64,000 nucleotides of DNA from Streptomyces longwoodensis (GTDB lineage: Bacteria; Actinomycetota; Actinomycetes; Streptomycetales; Streptomycetaceae), in contig NZ_KQ948552.1 in NCBI RefSeq assembly GCF_001514125.1, forward strand, positions 361,401 to 425,400, written 5' to 3'. The position numbers and the translations under genes are program-made. Numbering within the stretch: the first letter of the stretch is position 1; every line of letters begins with the position of its first letter. Below the pieces are notes generated by a model. That model was not told where the DNA came from, did not search any database, and was given only the letters and a program-made list of their open reading frames with translations. Positions 58,671-64,000 of the stretch are shown here, one piece after another.

Positions 58671-58676
58671 TATAGT
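58671..58676 (+). promoter_or_regulatory. -10 element upstream of the small ORF and TPR-like gene
   Basis: TATAGT is an excellent -10 box; no good -35 sits at 16-19 bp (TTGCTT at 58643-58648 is 22 bp away). Transcription would begin near 58683. The surrounding AT-rich patch 58617-58650 divides this gene from the divergent kinase operon. Confidence 0.45.
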
Positions 58677-58724
58677 GACCGCCGACCGACGCGATCTCCT
58701 CATCAACCGCCCAGAGGAGGGCTG

Positions 58725-58778
58725 TTGTTACTGCACCCCGCCGACCTGCACCTTCGGCGTCCCCGCGCGGACGGCTGA
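58725..58778 (+). CDS. Possible 17-residue translationally coupled leader peptide
   Basis: A strong ribosome site AGAGGAGGG (58713-58721) is followed by TTG 58725, opening the short frame MLLHPADLHLRRPRADG and stopping at TGA 58776-58778. That stop overlaps the ATG of the next gene (TGATG). The downstream gene has no ribosome site of its own close to its ATG, so coupling through this ORF is reasonable. There is no other evidence for the peptide. Confidence 0.35.
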   Translation: MLLHPADLHLRRPRADG

Positions 58779-59758
58779 TGGCACGCGAAGGAGCACGGCC
58801 GGCCTACGACCCCGCCGGCCCCGACGACGCGCTGCGGTCCGCCCTGCAGGAGCTGCGCACCGGGCGCTGGCTGGCGATGCGCACCCTGCTGGAGGACACG
58901 GCCGGCTGGGCCGCCTGGACGCGGCGCACCCAGGTCCTGGCCACCGCGGCCGCCGGGACGGACGTGGTGCGCGCCTGGCTGGCCGAGGAGCCGCACAGCG
59001 TCCCGGCCGTGGTGATGCGCGCCCGGGTCGGGGTGGAACGTGCCCTGCGGGCGCGGCGCGAGGGTCACCGTCGTACGCACGAACTGTGGATCGAGGCCTG
59101 GGACATGAGCCAGGAGGCCGCCCGCTCCGCGCCCCCGGACCCGGTGCCGTGGGTGTGCCTGCTGGCACTGGCCCAGCTCGACCGCCGGCGGCTGTGGGAC
59201 GAGCACCGGGTGGCCGCCCCGGAACCGACGCTGCCGCCGGGGCCGTGGGGGCTGCTCGCCGAGGCCGACAAGCGCGACCCGGGCAACCGCGAGGCCCACC
59301 ACCGCATGCTCCAGTTCCTCTACGCGCACGCGGCCTCCCCCCGGCCCGCGGAGGCGGAGGGCTTCGCCCAGCTCGTCGGCCAGACGGCACCGCCCGGCTC
59401 CGCGCTGCACCTGCTGCCGCTGTACGTACGGGTCGAGCGCTACCGGCGCGAGGGCGGGCGGGACACCGCCCTGGACCTGTTCTGGGTGGCCGAGGACGCC
59501 ACCCGGGAGGCGCTGCGGGCGTACGAGGCGTGGTTCGAGCGGTCCGACCCGGCCGAGCGCTCCCCGCTCGACCTCAACCACCTCGCCCACGCGCTGTGGG
59601 GCGCCCAGCGCTTCCCGCAGGCGGCCCGGGTGTTCGACGCGATCGGGCCGTACTACACGCCCGTGCCGTGGACCGGCCGCGCCGGACGGCCGGGTGAACC
59701 CGCCGAGGCGGTGGAGGTGTTCCTGCGGGCGCGTGCCCGCAGCGGCGCAACGCCCTGA
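58778..59758 (+). CDS. TPR-like helical protein of unknown function
   Basis: The 326-residue soluble protein is dominated by helical repeats, such as LRTGRWLAMRTLLED, RTHELWIEAWDMSQEAAR, NREAHHRMLQFLYAHAAS and LNHLAHALWGAQRFPQAARVFDAIG. It looks like a TPR/DUF4034-type scaffold protein, common and uncharacterised in Streptomyces. There is no membrane segment or catalytic motif. The ATG overlaps the stop of the short upstream frame. A permease gene follows 64 bp later, so they may share a transcript, but no functional link is evident. Confidence 0.75.
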   Translation: MAREGARPAYDPAGPDDALRSALQELRTGRWLAMRTLLEDTAGWAAWTRRTQVLATAAAGTDVVRAWLAEEPHSVPAVVMRARVGVERALRARREGHRRTHELWIEAWDMSQEAARSAPPDPVPWVCLLALAQLDRRRLWDEHRVAAPEPTLPPGPWGLLAEADKRDPGNREAHHRMLQFLYAHAASPRPAEAEGFAQLVGQTAPPGSALHLLPLYVRVERYRREGGRDTALDLFWVAEDATREALRAYEAWFERSDPAERSPLDLNHLAHALWGAQRFPQAARVFDAIGPYYTPVPWTGRAGRPGEPAEAVEVFLRARARSGATP

Positions 59759-59822
59759 CCCGGTCCGCGCGCCCCCGGTTCCCCCCAGTTTTCCCACCCC
59801 CCTCTCCCCCGGAGGTCCCCGT

Positions 59823-61355
59823 ATGTCCCGCACCCCCGAGCCACCGGCTCCCGTCGAGGTCCCCCGGCCGGACGAGGAGCAGCGGCTGCGCGAACTCGGC
59901 TACCGGCCGGTGCTGGCCCGCCGCATGGGCGGCTTCGGCAACTTCGCGATCAGCTTCTCCGTCATCTCGATCCTGTCGGGCTGCATGACGCTGTACGGCT
60001 TCGGCATGAACGCGGGCGGGCCCGCGGTGATGCTGTGGGGCTGGGCCGGGGTCGGGCTGTTCGTGCTGTGCGTGGGCCTCGCGCTGGCGGAGGTGACCAG
60101 CGCGTACCCGACCTCGGGCGCCCTGTACTACATGGCCGACCGGCTCGGCGGGCGGCGCTGGGGCTGGTACACCGGCTGGCTGAACCTGCTTGGCCTGCTC
60201 GGCGCGATCGCCGGCATCGACTACGGCGCCGCCCTGTTCGCGGGCGCGTTCGCCAACCTCCAGTGGGGCTTCACGCCCACCCCGGGGAAGACGATGCTGA
60301 TCTTCATGGCGATCCTGCTGCTGCACGCCGTGCTCAACCTGTTCGGCGTGCGGCTGGTCAGCGTGCTCAACTCGATATCCGTGTGGTGGCACCTGGCCGG
60401 CGTCGCGGTGATCGTGGGGGCGCTGTGGATCGTGCCGGACCACCACCGCTCGCCGTCCTTCGTGTTCACCGAGTTCGTCAACAACACCGGCTGGGACAAC
60501 CCGGTCTACGTCGCGGCGATCGGACTGCTGCTCGCCCAGTACACGTTCTCCGGCTACGACGCCTCGGCGCACCTGTCGGAGGAGACCGCGCACGCCTCGG
60601 TGTCGGCGGCGCGCGGCATCGTGCGCTCGATCTGGGCGTCGTGGCTGGCGGGTTTCGTGCTGCTCGCCGGACTGACCTTCGCCATCCAGGACTACGACGG
60701 CACGCTCGCCACCGCGACCGGGGTGCCGCCCGCGCAGATCCTGCTCGACGGGCTCGGCACGGACGGCGCGAGCGCGCTGCTGCTGGTGGTCATCGTGGCG
60801 CAGCTGTTCTGCGGGAACGCCGAGGTCGCCGCGGCCAGCCGGATGGTGTTCGCGTTCAGCCGGGACCGGGCGCTGCCGGGCTCGCACCTGTGGCGCAAGG
60901 TCAGCGCCCGCACCCAGACGCCGGTGGCCGCGGTGTGGCTGTCGGTCGTCGTGGCCTGCGTGCTCGCCCTGCCGTCGCTGTACTCGGCGACCGCGTACGG
61001 CGCGGTCACCGCGATCAACGTCATCGGGATCACGCCCGCGTACGCCATCCCGGTGTTCCTGCGGCTGCGCGCGGGCGACCGGTTCACGCCGGGTCCGTGG
61101 AGCCTGGGCCGGTGGAGCAGACCGATCGGCTGGATCGCCGTGGTGTGGGTGGCGTGCGTGACGGTGCTGTTCTGCCTGCCGCAGTCGTCGCCGGTGACGG
61201 CGGACACCATGAACTACGCCTCCGTCGCGCTGGCCGTGGTGCTGGTCCTGGCCACGGTGTGGTGGTTCGTCGCCCGCCGCTCGTACGGGACGCCCACCAC
61301 GGCCGCGTACGGCTCGGACCGGGAACAGGCCGAACTGGCCGAAGGCATCGTGTGA
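59823..61355 (+). CDS. APC-family amino acid permease
   Basis: The 510-residue integral membrane protein has about twelve hydrophobic helices and the APC superfamily features: GFGNFAISFSVISILSGCMTLYG near the start (helix 1 with unwound Gly), AEVTSAYPTSGALYYMADRLGG, FSGYDASAHLSEET and GNAEVAAASRMVFAFSRDRALPGS. This is the GABA/polyamine-choline permease-like branch, so the substrate may be an amino acid, GABA or polyamine. GGAGG precedes ATG 59823. The C-terminus is short and hydrophilic. It appears to be a general uptake system. Confidence 0.92.
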   Translation: MSRTPEPPAPVEVPRPDEEQRLRELGYRPVLARRMGGFGNFAISFSVISILSGCMTLYGFGMNAGGPAVMLWGWAGVGLFVLCVGLALAEVTSAYPTSGALYYMADRLGGRRWGWYTGWLNLLGLLGAIAGIDYGAALFAGAFANLQWGFTPTPGKTMLIFMAILLLHAVLNLFGVRLVSVLNSISVWWHLAGVAVIVGALWIVPDHHRSPSFVFTEFVNNTGWDNPVYVAAIGLLLAQYTFSGYDASAHLSEETAHASVSAARGIVRSIWASWLAGFVLLAGLTFAIQDYDGTLATATGVPPAQILLDGLGTDGASALLLVVIVAQLFCGNAEVAAASRMVFAFSRDRALPGSHLWRKVSARTQTPVAAVWLSVVVACVLALPSLYSATAYGAVTAINVIGITPAYAIPVFLRLRAGDRFTPGPWSLGRWSRPIGWIAVVWVACVTVLFCLPQSSPVTADTMNYASVALAVVLVLATVWWFVARRSYGTPTTAAYGSDREQAELAEGIV

Positions 61356-61550
61356 CGGACCCGGCCGGGTACGAACTGCCGTCCGGAATGCGGCAGGATG
61401 AGTGATCGCGCGGGCCGGCCGGGCCCAACACCCCGGCGGGGCCCGCGTGATCGCACTTCCCGGAACCGAGCAGGTGGACCACGTGACGACATTGCACATC
61501 CGGCCGTCGGCGGCCCCCCGAGCCGCGGATCATCTCCCCGGAGGTGACCG

Positions 61551-62645
61551 GTGAACCGCGCGCTGACCCTGGACGACTCCCTCCTCGCCGGCATCGCCCT
61601 GGCCGCGGGCCTGCTGGCCGCCTTCCTCTCCCGCGGGCTGCTGCGCTGGCTCGCCAAGCACGCCAAGCGCACCAAGTGGGGCGGCGACGACGTGCTGGTG
61701 GACGCGCTGCGCACGGTCGTGCCGTGGGCGGCGATCGCCGCCGGAGCGGCCGCCGCGGCCGCGGTGCTGCCGCTGACGAGGGCCCTGCAGCGCACCGCCA
61801 ACCAGTCCCTGACGGTGCTGCTGATCTTCGTCGTGACCCTGTCGGCGGCCCGGGTGGTCGCCGAACTGGTGCGCAGCGTGACCCACTCGCGCTCCGGCGT
61901 CGCCGGATCGGCCACGATCTTCGTCAACATCACCCGGATCCTGGTCCTCGCGATCGGCTTCCTGGTGGTGCTGCAGACCCTGGGCATCTCCATCGCGCCA
62001 CTGCTCACCGCCCTGGGCGTGGGCGGTCTCGCGGTCGCGCTCGCGCTGCAGGACACGCTCGCCAACCTCTTCGCGGGCATCCACATCCTCGCCTCCAAGA
62101 CCGTGCAGCCCGGCGACTACATCAAGCTGAGCAGCGGCGAGGAGGGGTACGTCGAGGACATCAACTGGCGCCAGACCACGGTGCGGGCGCTGTCCAACAA
62201 CCTGATCGTGATCCCCAACGGGCAGCTCGCCAAGGCGAACATGACCAACTTCATGCGCCCCGAGCAGCAGCTGACGATCCTGGTGCAGGTGGGCGTCGCC
62301 TACGACAGCGACCTGGAGCACGTGGAGAAGGTGACCACCGACGTGGTCGCCGAGGTGATGACCGAGATCAGCGGCGCGGTCCCCGACCACGAGCCGGCGG
62401 TGCGCTTCCACACCTTCGGCGACTCCCGGATCGGCTTCACCGTGATCCTGGGCGTGGGCGAGTTCAGCGACCAGTACCGGATCAAGCACGAGTTCATCAA
62501 GCGCCTGCACAAGCGCTACCGCGCCGAGGGCATCCGCATCCCGGCCCCGGCCCGCAACGTCACGCTCCAGCAGGGCGCGGTGCCGTCCATCCCGCACCAG
62601 CGCACCGGTGACGGCCTGGCGGCCGACCCCGCGTTCGGGGGCTGA
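61551..62645 (+). CDS. MscS-family mechanosensitive ion channel
   Basis: The 364-residue protein has four hydrophobic segments, then the pore-lining helix and beta domain: LLTALGVGGLAVALALQDTLANLFAGIHILASKTVQPGDYIKL matches the MscS TM3 and ring region. Downstream are VEDINWRQTTVRALSNNLIVIPNGQLAKA and a C-terminal alpha/beta cage domain. It opens under membrane tension to release solutes on osmotic downshift. The GTG start has GGAGGTG upstream. The gap 61356-61550 contains nothing recognisable. The gene is a single transcription unit or pairs with the DUF4186 gene 37 bp downstream. Confidence 0.93.
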   Translation: MNRALTLDDSLLAGIALAAGLLAAFLSRGLLRWLAKHAKRTKWGGDDVLVDALRTVVPWAAIAAGAAAAAAVLPLTRALQRTANQSLTVLLIFVVTLSAARVVAELVRSVTHSRSGVAGSATIFVNITRILVLAIGFLVVLQTLGISIAPLLTALGVGGLAVALALQDTLANLFAGIHILASKTVQPGDYIKLSSGEEGYVEDINWRQTTVRALSNNLIVIPNGQLAKANMTNFMRPEQQLTILVQVGVAYDSDLEHVEKVTTDVVAEVMTEISGAVPDHEPAVRFHTFGDSRIGFTVILGVGEFSDQYRIKHEFIKRLHKRYRAEGIRIPAPARNVTLQQGAVPSIPHQRTGDGLAADPAFGG

Positions 62646-62682
62646 CCGGTCCACGCGCGCGGCGCCGTACGCTGGGAGGACC

Positions 62683-63123
62683 ATGAGCTCCTCCCCCGAC
62701 GTCCCGCCGCCCGCCTCGGTCCGCGCGCTCGACGATCGGCTGGACGCGATCGCGCGCCGGCCGTTCCGGGCGCGGTTCCGGCTGGCCGGGCGGGAGCGGG
62801 CCCTCGCCGTGGAGCGCGGGCCCGCCACGATCCGGTGGCACGCCTACGACCTGCTGGCCCGCCGGCTGGCCCCCGCCGAGCCGTACAAGGACGGCAAGCA
62901 GACCCCGTACCGCGGTCATCCGGTGTTCGTCGCCCAGCACGCCACCGCGACCTGCTGCCGCGGTTGCCTCCAGCGGTGGCACGGCATCCCGAAGGGACGG
63001 GAGCTGAGCCGCGCCGAGCACGTGTACGCGGTGCAGGTGATCTGCCGCTGGATCGAGCGGGAACTCACCCGGGGCGGGGCCGGCGACGGGGCGGACGGGG
63101 TCTCCCCCGCCCGCCCGGTGTGA
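62683..63123 (+). CDS. DUF4186-family protein
   Basis: The 146-residue protein contains YRGHPVFVAQHATATCCRGCLQRWHGIPKGRELS, the signature of DUF4186, with a CCxxC cysteine cluster and histidines suggesting a zinc site. It is followed by HVYAVQVICRWIERELTR. Function is unknown. ATG 62683 lies in GCTGGGAGGACC context. It is convergent with the M1 peptidase, ten bases apart, so transcripts probably overlap at their ends. Confidence 0.88.
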   Translation: MSSSPDVPPPASVRALDDRLDAIARRPFRARFRLAGRERALAVERGPATIRWHAYDLLARRLAPAEPYKDGKQTPYRGHPVFVAQHATATCCRGCLQRWHGIPKGRELSRAEHVYAVQVICRWIERELTRGGAGDGADGVSPARPV

Positions 63124-63133
63124 CCGGCTCAGG

Positions 63134-64000
63134 TCACAGCGTCGCCGAGTGGTCGTGGGGACGCGTGTCCCTGCGGCCGTGCGGGGTGGCCAGGGACGGC
63201 GTGACCGGTGCGACCGTCCAGTCCGGGTGGCCCGGCATGCGCGGCGTCGTCGTGCCGTACAGCCAGTCCTTCAGGAACCCGGACACGTCCTGGCCGGACA
63301 CCGCGCTGGCCACCTGGACGTAGTCCTCCGTGGACGCCGACGCGTTGCGGTACCGGTCCAGGAAGGCCCGCTCCACGGCGTGGAAGGCGTCCTCGCCGAT
63401 GAGCTGCCGCAGCGCGTACAGCACGAGCACGCCGCCCAGGTAGCGCTGCGACTCGAAGAGGTTCGCGGCGGTGGGCGCGGCGACCGGCCCCCAGTCGTGC
63501 CGCCACTGGTCGCCGCGCGCGTAGGTGTCCTTCATCCGGGCCTCGAGGCTGGTCAGGCCCAGGGAGTCCGGCCAGCCGCGCTCGTAGCGGTACAGCAGCC
63601 CGTAGAAGTCGGCGTGGCCCTCGTTGATCCACAGGTCGGCCCAGGTCGCGGGCGAGACGCTGTTGCCGAAGTAGGAGTGGACCAGCTCGTGCATCATGTG
63701 CGAGCCGATCTTCTTCTCCTCCTGGAGGAGGAAGTTCGGCCGGTAGATCGTCAGGGTCTGGGTCTCCAGGCCGGTGAAGTCGAACGGCTCCGCCAGGTCG
63801 GAGTTGCACGGCAGCAGCCCGTACGTCTCGAACGGGAACGCGCCGAGGCGCCCCTCGATCCACTCCACCAGGCCGGGGGTGAGGGACAGCGCGGGCTCCA
63901 GGGCCTCGGCCCGTGCCTTCGGTACGACGTCCCGCAGCGGCAGCCCGTGCGGCCCGCTCCGCTCCTTGACGACGTAGTCGCCGACGGTGATCTGCACCAG
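63134..64000 (-). CDS. M1-family metallopeptidase (5' end beyond the window)
   Basis: The C-terminal 288 residues of a gluzincin aminopeptidase are in view; the gene continues beyond the right edge. The zinc site is HELVH with the third ligand Glu 18 residues on (WINEGHAD), the HExxH-X18-E spacing of M1. The upstream segment has GLETQTLTIYRPN, the substrate-contact region seen in the actinobacterial members. The C-terminus (RRDTRPHDHSATL) is polar. Whether it is secreted cannot be told since the N-terminus is missing. It removes N-terminal amino acids from peptides. Confidence 0.9.
   Translation of the reverse strand: MVQITVGDYVVKERSGPHGLPLRDVVPKARAEALEPALSLTPGLVEWIEGRLGAFPFETYGLLPCNSDLAEPFDFTGLETQTLTIYRPNFLLQEEKKIGSHMMHELVHSYFGNSVSPATWADLWINEGHADFYGLLYRYERGWPDSLGLTSLEARMKDTYARGDQWRHDWGPVAAPTAANLFESQRYLGGVLVLYALRQLIGEDAFHAVERAFLDRYRNASASTEDYVQVASAVSGQDVSGFLKDWLYGTTTPRMPGHPDWTVAPVTPSLATPHGRRDTRPHDHSATL

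Noticed and set aside
58675..58777. Cys-rich frame beginning GTG 58675 (contains GCCYC) as a second cysteine leader
   Set aside because: The GTG lies inside the -10 box, upstream of the expected transcript start, and the frame runs on as a shadow of the TPR-like gene.

Overview
The window is high-GC actinobacterial DNA, almost certainly Streptomyces or a close relative. The support is GTG/TTG starts, GC-rich third positions, dense biosynthetic loci, rare TTA codons confined to a regulator, a radical SAM gene and a small leader ORF, a DUF5302 protein, and putative cysteine-leader and SoxR-like regulatory sites. No rRNA, tRNA or CRISPR was seen.

Region A (1-17566) is the start of a modular type I polyketide cluster. 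On the minus strand lies the first PKS gene: a KSQ-AT-ACP loading module (predicted propionate starter from methylmalonyl) followed by a KS-AT-DH-KR-ACP module, cut by the left edge. Divergent are a P450, a SnoaL/NTF2-like protein and a duplicated 3-hydroxyacyl-CoA dehydrogenase. A LAL-type LuxR regulator with two TTA codons in its first 12 codons and a FabH-like ketosynthase follow. Short ACCCCTA-type boxes recur in the intergenic regions of this cluster.

Region B (17672-21496) is a chromosomal block: metallophosphoesterase, DUF5302 protein, DEAD-box helicase and YbaK-type deacylase.

Region C (21643-37945) is the most unusual part. A P450/flavoprotein pair on the minus strand faces a tightly overlapping plus-strand operon: HemN-like radical SAM enzyme, PLP aminotransferase, ThDP enzyme, SRPBCC protein, KAS III-like protein lacking its His, two acyl carrier proteins, HMG-CoA-synthase-like enzyme, two enoyl-CoA hydratases, a stand-alone trans-AT-style KS and a decarboxylative KS with Ser for Cys. 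This is a complete polyketide beta-branching cassette without any multimodular assembly line.

Region D (38033-46403) holds a taurine/sulfonate uptake and TauD operon behind a probably leaderless cysteine-rich leader peptide, an ABC exporter behind a SoxR-like promoter, a flippase-like membrane protein, a DsbA-like protein and a nucleoside deaminase.

Region E (46522-53809) is a small putative biosynthetic cluster: MarR regulator, stand-alone adenylation enzyme, carrier protein, ectoine-synthase-like cupin, acyl-CoA dehydrogenase-like flavoprotein, transglutaminase-like protein, maleate-isomerase-like protein and a two-subunit SMR exporter. Nearly identical operator/promoter blocks sit before the deaminase operon and the SMR genes, which suggests one regulon.

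Region F (53854-64000) contains a marR-like gene broken by a 158-bp MITE, a glycerol-kinase/G3P-dehydrogenase-like operon, a TPR-like protein, an amino acid permease, an MscS channel, a DUF4186 protein and the C-terminal part of an M1 aminopeptidase cut by the right edge.
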